Shown: in pieces, positions 47,784 to 58,301 of the stretch
Layout of the letters: every line of letters begins with the position of its first letter
How positions within the stretch are numbered: position 1 is the stretch's first letter
From: Xanthomonas translucens pv. cerealis
Lineage (GTDB): Bacteria > Pseudomonadota > Gammaproteobacteria > Xanthomonadales > Xanthomonadaceae
Direction of reading: 5' to 3'
DNA length: 64,000 nucleotides
Assembly (NCBI RefSeq): GCF_006838285.1
Contig: NZ_CP038228.1
Coordinates: forward strand, 1,798,001 to 1,862,000
Translations under genes and position numbers: made by a program
The notes under the pieces: generated by a model
What the model saw: only the letters and a program-made list of their open reading frames with translations
What the model was told of the DNA's origin: nothing
Databases searched by the model: none

Positions 47784-49697
47784 ATGATCGACCCCACCCG
47801 CTATCCGCGCCTTGCGCGCATCCAGATCCCCGCCGAACTGCGCCGCTTCGAGGAGTCGGAGCTGCCGGCGGTCGCGGAGGAACTGCGCGCCTACCTGATC
47901 GAGTGCGTCGGCAAGAGCGGCGGCCATTTCGGCGCCGGACTGGGCGTGATCGAGCTGACCGTGGCCCTGCACTATCTGTACGACACCCCGGTCGATCGAT
48001 TGGTGTGGGATGTCGGCCATCAGACCTATCCGCACAAGATCCTGACCGGGCGCCGCGACCAGATCCATTCGGTCAAGCAGGCGGGCGGCGTGGCGCCGTT
48101 TCCCAAGCGCGAGGAGAGCGAGTACGACACCTTCGGCGTCGGCCATTCCTCGACATCGATCTCCGCGGCGCTGGGCATGGCCATCGCGCTGCAGCGCGCC
48201 GGCGACGAGCGCAAGGTGGTGGCGGTCATCGGCGACGGCGCGATGACCGCCGGCATGGCCTACGAGGCACTGAATCACGCCGGCGGCATGGACCCGGAAC
48301 CAAACCTGCTGGTGATCCTCAACGACAACCGCATGTCGATCTCCGAAGCGGTCGGCGGGGTCACCAAGATGCTCGGCCGGATGAGCGGCAGCAAGACCCT
48401 CAATGCGATCCGCGAGGGCGGCAAGAAGATCCTCGGCGACAAGAAGAGCAACCCAACCGCACGTTTCGTGCGCCGCTGGGAGGAGCATTGGAAAGGCATG
48501 TTCGTGCCGTCCACGCTGTTCGAGGAGATGGGCTTCCACTACACCGGACCGATCGACGGCCACGACCTGCCGGCGCTGATCGGCGCGCTTAAGACGCTGC
48601 AGACGCTGAAGGGGGCGCAGTTGCTGCACGTGATCACCACCAAGGGCAAGGGCTACGAGCTGGCCGAGGGCGACCAGATCGGCTACCACGCGGTCGGCCC
48701 GTTCGATCCCAGCAAGGGCCTGCTATCCAAGCCGGGCGCCAAGGCGCCGACCTATACCGACGTATTCGGCGACTGGATCTGCGACATGGCCGCGGCCGAA
48801 CCGGCGCTGCTGGCGATCACACCGGCGATGCGCGAAGGCTCGGGCCTGGTGCGCTTCAGCAAGCAATACCCGCAGCGCTACTTCGACGTGGCGATCGCCG
48901 AGCAGCATGCAGTGACGCTGGCGGCGGGCATGGCCACGCAGGGCGCCAAGCCGGTGGTGGCGATCTACTCGACGTTCCTGCAACGCGGCTACGACCAGTT
49001 GGTGCACGACGTGGCAGTGCAGCAGCTCGACGTGCTGTTCGCGATCGACCGCGGCGGCGTGGTCGGCCCCGACGGCGCCACCCATGCCGGCAACCTGGAC
49101 CTGAGCTTCCTGCGCTGCGTGCCGCACCTGGTGCTGATGGCCCCGGCCGACGAAGCCGAGTGCCGGCAGATGCTCAGCACCGGCCTGCGCCACGCCGGCC
49201 CGGCCGCGGTGCGCTATCCGCGCGGCACCGGTCCCGGCGTGGCGCCCGGCACCGTCCTGGACACGCTACCGATCGGCAAGGCGCAACTGCGCGTCCAAGG
49301 CGCCACGCTGGCGCTGCTTGCATTCGGATCGACCGTGGCCGCGGCCGAACAGGTCGGCCGCGAGCTCGGCCTGAGCGTGGTCAATATGCGCTTCGTCAAG
49401 CCGCTGGATCGCGCGCTGCTGCTAGAGCTTGCGCGCAGCCACGACGGCTTCGTGACCATCGAGGACAACGTGGTGGCCGGTGGCGCCGGCTCCGGCGTGG
49501 CCGAGCTGCTCAATGCCGAAGGCGTGCTGCGCCCGCTGCTGCACCTGGGTCTGCCCGACGAATTCCAGCACCACGCCAGCCGCGAGCAGTTGCTGGCCGA
49601 AGCCGGCATCGACGCCGCCGGCATCCGTGCTGCGATCCTGGCGCGCTGGCCGCAACTGGCGGCCGGCGCCAATCCGCCGCGCACCGCGGCCGGCTGA
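47784..49697 (+). CDS. dxs: 1-deoxy-D-xylulose-5-phosphate synthase
   Basis: 637 aa. The thiamine-diphosphate enzyme condenses pyruvate and glyceraldehyde-3-phosphate, the first step of the MEP isoprenoid pathway. Motifs: [37 protein letters not shown] (TPP binding), [21 protein letters not shown] (catalytic Glu), and [17 protein letters not shown] 47784 gives [14 protein letters not shown]; the frame extends no further with sense. No isoprenoid neighbours are near. Confidence 0.96.
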   Translation: MIDPTRYPRLARIQIPAELRRFEESELPAVAEELRAYLIECVGKSGGHFGAGLGVIELTVALHYLYDTPVDRLVWDVGHQTYPHKILTGRRDQIHSVKQAGGVAPFPKREESEYDTFGVGHSSTSISAALGMAIALQRAGDERKVVAVIGDGAMTAGMAYEALNHAGGMDPEPNLLVILNDNRMSISEAVGGVTKMLGRMSGSKTLNAIREGGKKILGDKKSNPTARFVRRWEEHWKGMFVPSTLFEEMGFHYTGPIDGHDLPALIGALKTLQTLKGAQLLHVITTKGKGYELAEGDQIGYHAVGPFDPSKGLLSKPGAKAPTYTDVFGDWICDMAAAEPALLAITPAMREGSGLVRFSKQYPQRYFDVAIAEQHAVTLAAGMATQGAKPVVAIYSTFLQRGYDQLVHDVAVQQLDVLFAIDRGGVVGPDGATHAGNLDLSFLRCVPHLVLMAPADEAECRQMLSTGLRHAGPAAVRYPRGTGPGVAPGTVLDTLPIGKAQLRVQGATLALLAFGSTVAAAEQVGRELGLSVVNMRFVKPLDRALLLELARSHDGFVTIEDNVVAGGAGSGVAELLNAEGVLRPLLHLGLPDEFQHHASREQLLAEAGIDAAGIRAAILARWPQLAAGANPPRTAAG

Positions 49698-50070
49698 GCG
49701 CAATCCGCATTGGTGGTGCGGCATGTGCGGCGTCGCCAGGCCATCGGCGCGCCGCGCATCGCGCGCTCAAGGCGCGATCACCTCTTTTCCAGGCTGGCGT
49801 CGCGGCCCAGACAGCGTGCCTTTGGGCAGCGGCGACAGCGCGCCCAGGAGCCACAGCATGTGGTCGCCGCGGCGCACCTGCTACAGCCCCGTGCCTGGCT
49901 TGCGCCCGGTCACCAACAATGCACCCAGGTCGACAACCTGCGCCGCGGACGGTACCGCCAACACCAGCAATAGCGCCTCCCCGATGCCTCTCAACGCGTT
50001 CGCCAACGGCGTCGCAGCACTCCCCTGGGACATTGCGCGACACCGCAGATCGGCGCGGCGCCAGTGATGT
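49698..50070. other. Convergent gap between dxs and the cupin gene
   Basis: 373 bp. Open frames exist on both strands but none looks like a protein, and there is no clear terminator hairpin. In X. campestris-type strains gumN/O/P would follow gumM; no such sequence is visible here. Confidence 0.5.
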
Positions 50071-50541
50071 TCAGCCTGCCAGCTTGGGCAGATACGCGAC
50101 CAGCGGATCGGTGGCGGGCAGCAATTCGAAGCGTTCCCACAGGAATCCTGGCGTCACCACGCAGCGCACCAGGCTGTAGTCGTCCAGCGGCCGTGCCGCT
50201 TGCCAGCTGCCGGCCGGGATCACTACCGCGGGCAGGCCGCCGCGCTCGCTGGCGTCCATCCGGTAGCGCTGCAGGCCATGCTGCGGATCGAAGCTCAGCA
50301 AGTCCAGCGCGCCGCCCTCCTCCCATTGCCAGGTTTCGTCGGCATCGATCCGGTGCCAATCGCTGTACTCGCCGCGCACCAGCAGGAAGCGGATCGCAGT
50401 GCAGGCCGGGCGCGTGGTGCCCTCGTGCTGGACCTGCAACGCGGAGGTGTGCACGCGCGCATAGCGCCCGCCTTCCGGGTGCGGCAGCAGCGACAGGTCG
50501 CGCAACAAGGTGGCGATGCGGGTGGACGATTTCGTAGACAT
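50071..50541 (-). CDS. Cupin, DUF985 family
   Basis: 156 aa. A single beta-barrel cupin with HPEGGRYARV, IRFLLVRGEYSDWHRIDADETW and VRCVVTPGFLWERFELL (in parts), characteristic of DUF985. Metal ligands are probably the His/Asp of DWHRIDADE. The function is unknown. It lies 101 bp downstream of gumM on the same strand, but is not a known gum gene. Read-through from the gum operon is possible. Confidence 0.9.
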   Translation of the reverse strand: MSTKSSTRIATLLRDLSLLPHPEGGRYARVHTSALQVQHEGTTRPACTAIRFLLVRGEYSDWHRIDADETWQWEEGGALDLLSFDPQHGLQRYRMDASERGGLPAVVIPAGSWQAARPLDDYSLVRCVVTPGFLWERFELLPATDPLVAYLPKLAG

Positions 50542-50642
50542 GGCGCAGTTTAGTGCCTGACGGCGGGCTTGGGCTAGACACCGAGGCGCCCGTCGCTCTG
50601 ACTGCCGATGGACGCCAGCGGCCGCCCGCCGCCCGCGGCGGC

Positions 50643-51404
50643 TTAGCCCAGGCGCCGGCCGTTGCGCAGGCAGACGCCGAAGAACACCAGCAAGTCCCAG
50701 CTATAGCGCTTGAGCAGGCGTCGCGGTTCGCGCAACAAGCGGTACATCCACTCCATGTGCAACCGGCGCACCCAGGCCGGCGCGCGCTGGGCGTTGCCGG
50801 ACAGGAAATCCAGCAGCGCGCCGACCCCGAACAGCAAGCGCGCATCCAGCTGCGCGGCATGCTCAAGGATCCAGCTTTCCTGCAGCGGATTGCCGAACGC
50901 CACCAACACCACGTCGGCGCCGCTGGCGTTGATGCGCTCGGCCAAAGCGGCGCCCGCGGCGGCGAACTCGGCATAGCCGTCGCAGGTCCCGACCACGTCC
51001 TGGCCCAGCGTCTGCCGCAGCGTCTGCGCAGCGGCCTGGGCCACGCCCGGACGCCCGCCCAGCAGGAAGAAGCGCAGCGGCCGCCGGCTGTGCCGGCACA
51101 GGTACGGAATCAGGTCGGTGCCGTTGAGGTTGCCGGCGAAACGGCGGCCATGCACCAGCAGCGCGCCCAGGTCCATGCCGATGCCGTCGTTGACGATGCT
51201 CACGCCCGGCGCGCGCAGCCGCGCGCGCAGCGCCTGGCACTGCACCACGAAGTTGGTGTTGGCGAAGAACACCATGCGCTGCTCGCCGTGCGCCTGCGCC
51301 TGGAACAACGCATGGGCGAACGCCGCTTCGGTGGTGCGCAGGATCGGATAGCCGCCCAGCGCCATCACCTCCCGGGGTTCGGCTTGCGGGTTACCAGAGG
51401 TCAT
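50643..51404 (-). CDS. gumM: GumM, xanthan glucosyltransferase (WecG/TagA family)
   Basis: 253 aa. In X. campestris, GumM (GT26) adds the second glucose (beta-1,4) to glucose-PP-undecaprenol in xanthan-unit assembly. WecG/TagA motifs: FFANTNFVV, NDGIGMDLG, NGTDLIPYLC, FFLLGGRPGVA, FGNPLQESWI. The start at 51404 lies inside the 3' end of gumL (14-bp overlap), consistent with coupled translation in the operon. Last gene of the conserved gum set here. Confidence 0.95.
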   Translation of the reverse strand: MTSGNPQAEPREVMALGGYPILRTTEAAFAHALFQAQAHGEQRMVFFANTNFVVQCQALRARLRAPGVSIVNDGIGMDLGALLVHGRRFAGNLNGTDLIPYLCRHSRRPLRFFLLGGRPGVAQAAAQTLRQTLGQDVVGTCDGYAEFAAAGAALAERINASGADVVLVAFGNPLQESWILEHAAQLDARLLFGVGALLDFLSGNAQRAPAWVRRLHMEWMYRLLREPRRLLKRYSWDLLVFFGVCLRNGRRLG

Positions 51405-52183
51405 GAGGGAAACTGTCCAACAGGCCGCGTTGCACGGCGTTCAGATCGAATGGGCGGTTGCCGCCCAGGGCCAGGCACTCCTCCACGCTGTGACCGGCAT
51501 GCCACTGCATGCGCCCGGTGCCGTGGTCGTAGTCGTCGTACTTGAACCGATCCTCGCCGTTGCCCCAGTCCAGGTACACCGACGGCACGCCATAGGCTTC
51601 GGCCAGGATCAGGCCGTGCAAGGAACTGGAAACCACCAGTTCCGCGCCCAGCAATTGCCGCACGAACCCGGCCGGCTGACGGTTCGGCAGCACCAGCTGG
51701 TCCTTGTAGCACGCATATTTGTCCGACGGCTCGTTGAAGTGCGGCACGATCAGGAACGGCTGCCGCGCGGTCGGCGGCGCCAGCGATTCGCGCGTGAAGA
51801 ACAGCGAGCATCAGCAGCCCGGGGTCGCCATAGATCTCCGGCACGTCCAGGCCGCGCTCGCGCAGGAACGCGCCGGTCCTGGGGCCACGCACGGAGCGCA
51901 CGTCGAGCGTACGCAAGGTATGGCGGTCGGCGGAGATCTTGCAGTTGATGCCGCTGCCCCACACCGTCTCGCCATCGCTGGCGAAATGCAACACCGAGCC
52001 GATCGCGATCAGGCGCTTGCGCTTGTCGCGCTTGTCCAGCAGGGTCCGGTCACGTTGCCCAAGCACCTTGGACACCGTGATCTTGGACAGGCGATCGCCG
52101 ACGTTGATCTCCCCGTTCTTCGGCTTCCACCAAAACAACGCATGGCGCTCTGCGTAATCGATCCATTTTTGCAATGCGAACAA
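51391..52183 (-). pseudogene. gumL: GumL, ketal-pyruvate transferase, frameshifted
   Basis: GumL puts pyruvate on the terminal mannose of xanthan. The frame from TTG 52183 (AGGAGG 8 nt upstream) reads ALFWWKPKNGEINVGDRLSK and GDPGLLM. It then shifts at an extra base (plus-strand A at 51807; codon ~126). Removing it restores GLLMPLFFTRESLAPP and the rest (IVPHFNEPSDKY, SSSLHGLILAEAYGVP, QWHAGHSVEECLALGGN, in parts) to DLW at 51391. The restored protein would be 263 aa, as in X. campestris. Unrepaired, only ~126 correct residues are made. Confidence 0.88.
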
Positions 52184-52238
52184 TGCAACACCCTCCTGTT
52201 GGTGCGCGCAAGGCGCTCGATGGCCAAATCGATCCTGG

Positions 52239-53426
52239 TCAGGCGGCATCGCTTGCGAAAAGCCGGGTTTCCGGATAGGCCGACGGATCCAGGACGCGGT
52301 CCGTGGTTTCGGACCAGCTCAGGCACTGGCGGTGGCGCACGTGCGGCGCCTGTAGCGCTTTCCCGATCGCCACCACGATCGAGGCTTCGTCGCCCGGCGT
52401 GTAGCCGAAGCGCGACTGGTAGCTCCCCACCACCGCGTTCGGGCACACCGCCGGCAAGCCGAAGAAATCGTACTGCAGCAGCTTCATCGAGCTGTCGGCC
52501 AGATACACCGGCACCTGCTCGGAGGCATACGGCGCGATGCCGAAGCGCGCGTGTTTGATGTAGCCGATGGTCTCGGCGTGCTTCATCTCGCCGTACACCA
52601 CCACGTTGTCGCCGTAACCCGGTGCGCGGCCCATCCCCGATCCGATCACGTGGAAGGTGACCTGCGGGAAGGCGCGGCTGGCGACGACGAAGAATTCCGG
52701 ATCGAACAGCATCGAGCCGACCGCCACCGCATGGATGCCCTCCCCGTACGGCGATGGATCGCCGAGCGTATCCAGGTTGTGGTCCACCCCATGCCCGACA
52801 TGGAACACGTTATGGCGGCTGGAAATCTCCTCGGCCATCGCAGGCGACACCAGCGCGATCACGTCCAGGCTCGGCGCCACACGCGCGAACTCGCGCTCGA
52901 TGTAGTCGGCGACGTTGATCGTGCTCAGGCCGTCAGAAGCGCGGTAGACCTTGCGCGCGGTCGGGTTGATGCGCGCCGCCAGTTCGATGAAGGCCACCGC
53001 GATGCCGCTTTCGAACACGATCACATCCGCCTCGCGCATCCAGCGCAGCAGCGTGGCCGGCGGCTTGGCGGCGTACAGTTTGAACATCAGGTCTTCCAGC
53101 GGCCGCAGCCAGGGCCGCCGCGTATTGAACGGGTGCAGCGGCGCGCGCCACAGGTAGCACTCCACGCCGTTGTGCTCGACCACACTGTTGGCGGTGGCGT
53201 CCAGCGGCAACCGCAGGTCGCCCTTGAGCCGCGACAGCAGGCTGTAGCGCAACGAGAAGAAGCGTGTGGTACCGCGCTTGGCCAGCTCGTCGGCGATGAA
53301 GTGGATATTGGCGCGGCGCGGCGTGCGGTAGTCGTGCGCGGACAGCACCAAGTAGCACGGCGGACGTCCGGCAAGAGCCGCCGCCGGTGCCGCGGCGAGC
53401 GTCGCCGACGCGGAAGAATCGCTCAT
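52239..53426 (-). CDS. gumK: GumK, glucuronosyltransferase
   Basis: 395 aa. GT70 enzyme adding beta-1,2 glucuronic acid from UDP-GlcA to the mannose of the lipid-linked trisaccharide, at the inner membrane. Near-identical blocks to X. campestris Gum[33 protein letters not shown] (with the catalytic-base Asp), [39 protein letters not shown] (read in parts). ATG 53426 has AGGAG 8 nt upstream; an in-frame ATG at 53498 is too far. 52 bp separate it from gumJ, where X. campestris has been reported to carry a secondary promoter. Confidence 0.97.
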   Translation of the reverse strand: MSDSSASATLAAAPAAALAGRPPCYLVLSAHDYRTPRRANIHFIADELAKRGTTRFFSLRYSLLSRLKGDLRLPLDATANSVVEHNGVECYLWRAPLHPFNTRRPWLRPLEDLMFKLYAAKPPATLLRWMREADVIVFESGIAVAFIELAARINPTARKVYRASDGLSTINVADYIEREFARVAPSLDVIALVSPAMAEEISSRHNVFHVGHGVDHNLDTLGDPSPYGEGIHAVAVGSMLFDPEFFVVASRAFPQVTFHVIGSGMGRAPGYGDNVVVYGEMKHAETIGYIKHARFGIAPYASEQVPVYLADSSMKLLQYDFFGLPAVCPNAVVGSYQSRFGYTPGDEASIVVAIGKALQAPHVRHRQCLSWSETTDRVLDPSAYPETRLFASDAA

Positions 53427-53478
53427 GCCATCGCTCCTTTGCGGGAAGGGTGTTCGGAGAAAATCGACTGCGCGCAGG

Positions 53479-54984
53479 TCATCGTTTGGCTCTGGCATCG
53501 CGCAACAGCGTGCGCATGTTGAGGATCGCCATCACGTCGCGGCGGAATGCCGGCCACAGCGCGAACACCAGCACGCAGCCCAGCGCCATGGCCAACGCGC
53601 CCACCGCCAGTTGCTGCCACAGCGAACTGCCGCCCCACTGTTGCGCGGCGAAGTACGCCGCCGCGCCGGCCGCGCCATAGCCGAGGATCGCGCGCAGGGC
53701 GTTGTTGAATAACTCCATGGCCGGCACCTGCGGCGCCACCTTGGCGATCCAGATCACCGACAGCGGCCACATCACCAGCAGGCCCAGCGTGTAGCCGATG
53801 GTCACGCCCATCACCCCCCAGACCGAGCCGGCGAAGATGCAGGCGATCAGCATCACCCGCCCGACCACCGAGTACACCAGCTGCTGGCGCATCAGCCCCT
53901 GCGCCAGAAACACCCAATAGGTGGCGTAGGACGCGGTCTGGAAGATGCCGCCCAGGGTCAGCACCTGGAACAGCGGCACCGCCGGCCGCCATTGTTCGCC
54001 GAGCACCAGCACGATCAGCGGCAACGCCAGTGCGCAGGCGAAGGAGAACAGCGCCACGATCAGATGCACCATCACCGTCTGCCCGCGCAGCAGGAAGCTG
54101 CCGAAGCGCGGCGGGTCGTCCTGCAGCTGCGACAACACCGGCAGCGCCACCGAGGTGGCCGGCGCATTGATCTGGTTCAGCGGCATCATCAGCAGCTGGA
54201 ACGCACGGTTGTACAGGCCCAGCGCCTCGGCGCCGATCCGGTGGCCGATGATCACCTGGCCGACGTTGCGGCTGGCATAGCCGAGCAGTTGCGCGGCCAT
54301 CAGGTTCCAGCCGAAGCTCAGGAACGCGCGCATCGGCGCATCGCGACGATAGCTGCGCGGCAGCCAGCGCGCGCAGACGCCGGCGATTGCCAGGTTGACC
54401 AGCGCCTGCACCACCTGCTGCCACACCAGCGCCCAATAGCCGTAGCCGGCCAGGGCGACGCCGACGCCTGCGATCAGACCCATGACCTGCGCACCGACAT
54501 CGCTCAGCGACACCTGACCGAAGCGCAGCCCACGGCTGAGATGCGCGCGGTACTGGGTGGTCATGCCGTTGAGCAGGAAGGTCACCGCCAGCGCCTGCGA
54601 GATGCCCAGCAGCGCCGGCTCGCGATAGAAGTGCGCGATCCATGACGAGGACAGAAACACCACGATCGCCAGCACCAGACCGATGCCGCTGTTGATCCAG
54701 AACAGGTTGTCGCGCTGCTCGCGGCTGACGTGCTTGGCCTGGATCGCGGCCGAGGACAACCCGAAGTCGCGCAGGATCTCGGCCATGCCGACGATCGCGG
54801 TGACCATCGCCATCAGGCCGTAGTCATAGGGCGTCAGCAAGCGCGCCAGCAGCACGATGCCGCCGAACTGCACCACCATCTTCGCCAGCTGCCCGGCCAT
54901 GGTGACCGCTGCGCCACCGGCCGCGCGCGCGCCGAGGCTGCGCTGCGGCGGCGTGGCGGAACCTGGGGTTTCGGTCGCGCTCAT
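53479..54984 (-). CDS. gumJ: GumJ, Wzx-type flippase
   Basis: 501 aa, polysaccharide transporter (MOP superfamily) with about 12-14 membrane helices. It flips the completed lipid-linked pentasaccharide to the periplasm. Recognised by [20 protein letters not shown] and [20 protein letters not shown] (in parts). Start ATG 54984 overlaps the gumI stop by 4 bp. Confidence 0.95.
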   Translation of the reverse strand: MSATETPGSATPPQRSLGARAAGGAAVTMAGQLAKMVVQFGGIVLLARLLTPYDYGLMAMVTAIVGMAEILRDFGLSSAAIQAKHVSREQRDNLFWINSGIGLVLAIVVFLSSSWIAHFYREPALLGISQALAVTFLLNGMTTQYRAHLSRGLRFGQVSLSDVGAQVMGLIAGVGVALAGYGYWALVWQQVVQALVNLAIAGVCARWLPRSYRRDAPMRAFLSFGWNLMAAQLLGYASRNVGQVIIGHRIGAEALGLYNRAFQLLMMPLNQINAPATSVALPVLSQLQDDPPRFGSFLLRGQTVMVHLIVALFSFACALALPLIVLVLGEQWRPAVPLFQVLTLGGIFQTASYATYWVFLAQGLMRQQLVYSVVGRVMLIACIFAGSVWGVMGVTIGYTLGLLVMWPLSVIWIAKVAPQVPAMELFNNALRAILGYGAAGAAAYFAAQQWGGSSLWQQLAVGALAMALGCVLVFALWPAFRRDVMAILNMRTLLRDARAKR

Positions 54985-56030
54985 GCCCGTGCCTCGCTGC
55001 GTACGCCGCGCGCATCCAGATAGCTGCGGTAATGCTGCAAGCCGATCGCGCACCAGTCGCGCCGCGACAGATCCGGCACCGCGTCGGCGGGCAGGCGCTG
55101 CGCCTGCGCCAGCGCGTCGGCCAGTTGCGCCGCATCCAGCTCGCCCTGGTACAACAGCACCCAGCCCGGCCCGACCTCCTCGGCGATCGCCGCATTGGCC
55201 GCGCTCCACGGCGCCAGCACAGGCCGCGCCAGCGACAAGGCCAGCAGCAAGGTGCCGGAGTTGTGCATCTGCCGATACGGCAGCACCACCAGCTCGGCCT
55301 CGCCGACCTCGCGCGCCAGGACGTCGTCTTCCACGTACTGCAGGCGCGCGCTGATCCGCGGATCGGCCGCGCAGGCCTGTTCGACCACGGCACGGATCTG
55401 CGCATCGATCGGATTGCCGGCGATGCGCAGGCTCAGTGCCGGATCGGGCAAGGCCTGCAGCGTTGCGACCAGGGTTTCCACGCCCTTGTACGGACGCAGC
55501 AGGCCGAAATGCAGCAAACGTCCCGGCACCCGCGACGGCTGTGGCATCGCCGCGTACCAGTCGCGGTAGTGCCCGTGCAGGATGGTGTCGGTGGACGGCG
55601 CACGTTCCGGTGTGGTCGCGTTGATGCGGATCCAGCGTGCGGTCAGGCGGTCGGTCCAGCGCAGCAGCAGGCGCTCGCGCCAGCCCTTGTCCTCGTGCGG
55701 CGCCACGTTGTGCAGCGTGCGCACCAGCGGCACGCCGCCGAGCTTGAGCCGCAGCAGCAGCAGCGCCATGCACACCTGCTTGGCCAGTGTGCCCACGGCG
55801 GTGGGATGCCGCATCATGTATTCCGGCCAGTGCACGTGCAGCACGTCGTAGCGCGACAGCAGCGCCGCGCGCATCGAGAAGAAGCGCAACTGCACCTGCT
55901 GCGGCAATGCCGCATACAGCTGGGTCAGATAGGGATTGGTGGTCGCGGTCGGCCGTTCGGTCGACAGCAGCACGCTGATCGGCGGACCGGACACGCGCGC
56001 ATCGCCGCTGCAACGCGGTTCGCCACTCAT
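54981..56030 (-). CDS. gumI: GumI, terminal beta-mannosyltransferase
   Basis: 349 aa, the same length as X. campestris GumI. It adds the outer mannose from GDP-mannose. Recognised by VLLSTERPTATTNPYLTQLY, LHVHWPEYMMR, HFGLLRPYKGVE and LPYRQMHNSGTLLLALSLARP (in parts). ATGA overlaps join it to gumH upstream and gumJ downstream. With gumG missing and gumL frameshifted, its product mannose would be left unmodified. Confidence 0.95.
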   Translation of the reverse strand: MSGEPRCSGDARVSGPPISVLLSTERPTATTNPYLTQLYAALPQQVQLRFFSMRAALLSRYDVLHVHWPEYMMRHPTAVGTLAKQVCMALLLLRLKLGGVPLVRTLHNVAPHEDKGWRERLLLRWTDRLTARWIRINATTPERAPSTDTILHGHYRDWYAAMPQPSRVPGRLLHFGLLRPYKGVETLVATLQALPDPALSLRIAGNPIDAQIRAVVEQACAADPRISARLQYVEDDVLAREVGEAELVVLPYRQMHNSGTLLLALSLARPVLAPWSAANAAIAEEVGPGWVLLYQGELDAAQLADALAQAQRLPADAVPDLSRRDWCAIGLQHYRSYLDARGVRSEARA

Positions 56031-57160
56031 CGCCCTGCCTCCGCCGTGCCCAGTGCCGCGCGGTACTCGTCCAGATAGGCGCCGACCACATGCTCCCAGT
56101 CGTAGCGCTGCGCATAGGCCATGGCCGCCTGCCGCTGCACGGCGAAGCTGGCGTCGGTCGCCGCCGCATAGGCCTGCACCGCGTCGGCGGCGCGCTGCGG
56201 ATCGGCCGGTTCCAGCAGCAGCCCTTGCGCCGATTCGCGCACCAGGCGCGCGAACGGCGGGATGTCGCTCAGCACCGGCAACAGGCCGGCGCTCATCGCC
56301 TCGACCGCGGCCAGGCCGAAGCCCTCGTGCCGCGACAGGCATACGAAATACTGCGCGCTGCCGAGCAGCCGCGCCAATTCCTGCTGCGACGGCGCCGCGT
56401 GCAGCTGCACGCGCTGTTGCAGCCCGCGTTCGGCGATCGCCTGCAGCAGGTCGGCCTGGCTGAAATCGTATTCGCGCCCGGCCACGATCAACTGCCATGC
56501 CGGATCCTGCGCGAGCAATGCGCGCAGCAGGTCCAGCGTCTCCAGCAGGCCCTTGTTGACCGACCAGCGCCCGAAATAGATCAGCGTACGCCCCGGCGTC
56601 GCGCTGCCCTGCCCGGCGAACTTGCCGACGTCCACGCCGTTCTCGATCACCCGCAGGCGCTGCGGCGCAACCACCGCGGAGAACACCTGGCCATCGTTCT
56701 CGCTGGTCGCCACGACCCGCGCGTACGCCCAGGCCGAAGCCCGGGTCAGGGTCTTGAACCACAGCATCTTCAGCCGCGAGGCATAGGTGGTATGGAAGAA
56801 ACCGCCGTGGGTGGAGACGATCATGGGCGTGCCGTGCAGGACCCGGGTCAAGGCCAGGAAGTCGTAGAAGAAATCGATCCCGTGCACGTGCACCAGGTCG
56901 GCGCCGCGCAGCGCCGCAAGCACCGTCGGCGCCAGCGGATAGCGCGAGGAACCGCGGAACGGCAGGCGCACGATCGGCACGCCCTGGTAGGCATCGCGCG
57001 GTGCGAGCCGCTCCTGCGGCCGGGTGAAGACCCGGTCCAGGGTTACCACTTCGACCTGGTCGCGGCCCTGCTGCAGATGCCGCCGCGCGATATTCAGCAC
57101 AACCTCCTCCATACCGCCCACGGACGGATGGAACTGGCGCACCACGTGGATCACCTTCAT
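56027..57160 (-). CDS. gumH: GumH, alpha-1,3-mannosyltransferase
   Basis: 377 aa. GT4 (GT-B fold) enzyme transferring the inner mannose to cellobiosyl-PP-lipid. It has VRQFHPSVGGMEEVVLNIA, VHVHGIDFFYDF, YFGRWSVNKGL and the EX7E-like SRHEGFGLAAVEAM. Start ATG 57160 (MKVIHVVRQF) is the family N-terminus. It follows gumF by 43 bp; gumG, which normally sits between the two, is absent. Confidence 0.96.
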   Translation of the reverse strand: MKVIHVVRQFHPSVGGMEEVVLNIARRHLQQGRDQVEVVTLDRVFTRPQERLAPRDAYQGVPIVRLPFRGSSRYPLAPTVLAALRGADLVHVHGIDFFYDFLALTRVLHGTPMIVSTHGGFFHTTYASRLKMLWFKTLTRASAWAYARVVATSENDGQVFSAVVAPQRLRVIENGVDVGKFAGQGSATPGRTLIYFGRWSVNKGLLETLDLLRALLAQDPAWQLIVAGREYDFSQADLLQAIAERGLQQRVQLHAAPSQQELARLLGSAQYFVCLSRHEGFGLAAVEAMSAGLLPVLSDIPPFARLVRESAQGLLLEPADPQRAADAVQAYAAATDASFAVQRQAAMAYAQRYDWEHVVGAYLDEYRAALGTAEAGR

Positions 57161-57203
57161 TGAACACTCCCGTGCGCCAGCGCACCGCATTGCGATGGCG
57201 CCA

Positions 57204-58301
57204 TCAGGACGCCTCCTGCCGTGCCGGCTCGCGCCGCAGCCCGATCATCCACGGCGCCACGCGCACGATCACCGCGCGCATCGGCACACTGGCGAGCAAC
57301 GCGAACACGCTCACCGACACCGCCCAGGCAGGCCCCCAGGCATCGCCGCGAACCAGGCCGGTACGGCTGGCCACGCCGGCCATGACCGAGAACAGCAGCG
57401 TATGCGTGCACAGGATCAACAAGGTATTGCGCCCGATCCACTGCACCCACGCCCACTCCTGCACCAGCCGCGCCGCGCACAGCGCCATCGCGCTGCCGAG
57501 CAGGCTGGCGGCCAGGAACCCCAACGGCGAATGGCCGAACTTCATCATGTTCACGTCTACGCGGCCGTTGTTCCAGGCGATCGCGAACCACGCCGCCGCC
57601 AGCAGCAACGCCCCCACGGCATTGCCGGTGCGACTGGTCGGCAGCCGGCCGCTGCGCTTGGCCGCGGCCGCACCGAGCGCGAAGAAGCACAACGACACCG
57701 GCAGTACATCCAGAGCAAACGGAAACCGGTAATCCTGGGTCGGGAACCAGATCGCCCAGCCCCAGGCCAGCAGGAGCGACAGCACCGCCAGCACGTCCAG
57801 CGACAGGCGCCGGCGCAGGTACAGATAGCTCAGCGTGGTCACGAACAGCGCCGGCAGGAACCACAGCGCCGGCATCACGTACAGCTTGGGTCCGATGCCG
57901 CTGACCAGGCCCAGCAGCGGCTCCCACCACGGCCGGTCGCCCCACAGCTGCGCCTTGGAACCGATGTGGCGGGTCAGCGTCCAATACGCGTAAGCGACCA
58001 TGAAGAACGCCAGATACGGCAGCAACAGGCTGCGCGCCAGTTTGGTCCAGGTCGCCAAGCCCAGCGGCCGCTTGCCGAACGCCTCGCCGACCCAGCCGGA
58101 CAACACGAAGAACATCGGCACGTGGAAGCTATAGGCCAGGATCACATAGGCATGCGGGATGCCCTTCGCATGGCCGAACACCACCAGCAGGATCGCCAGC
58201 GCCTTGGCCGCATCGATCCGCGCATCGCGCGTGCCGCGCACGCCGGGACGGGCCGGCTGCTCGGCCAGCACCGTCTGCAACGCCTGCGTGGAAGCGCTCA
58301 T
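57204..58301 (-). CDS. gumF: GumF, xanthan O-acetyltransferase
   Basis: 365 aa. Membrane acyltransferase (Acyltransferase_3 family) with ~10 helices, acetylating the inner mannose in X. campestris. Motifs RIDAAKALAILLVVFGHAKG (catalytic His), SFHVPMFFVLSGW and LILCTHTLLF are visible. GumF and GumG are paralogues; only this one is present, and it aligns with GumF by position. The start overlaps the gumE stop (ATGA). Whether it acts on inner, outer or both mannoses is unknown. Confidence 0.9.
   Translation of the reverse strand: MSASTQALQTVLAEQPARPGVRGTRDARIDAAKALAILLVVFGHAKGIPHAYVILAYSFHVPMFFVLSGWVGEAFGKRPLGLATWTKLARSLLLPYLAFFMVAYAYWTLTRHIGSKAQLWGDRPWWEPLLGLVSGIGPKLYVMPALWFLPALFVTTLSYLYLRRRLSLDVLAVLSLLLAWGWAIWFPTQDYRFPFALDVLPVSLCFFALGAAAAKRSGRLPTSRTGNAVGALLLAAAWFAIAWNNGRVDVNMMKFGHSPLGFLAASLLGSAMALCAARLVQEWAWVQWIGRNTLLILCTHTLLFSVMAGVASRTGLVRGDAWGPAWAVSVSVFALLASVPMRAVIVRVAPWMIGLRREPARQEAS

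Noticed and set aside
51391..51747. Separate small gene (118 aa) at the 3' end of gumL
   Set aside because: It is the C-terminal part of GumL out of frame; its ATG is the internal Met of IVPHFNEP, with no ribosome site.
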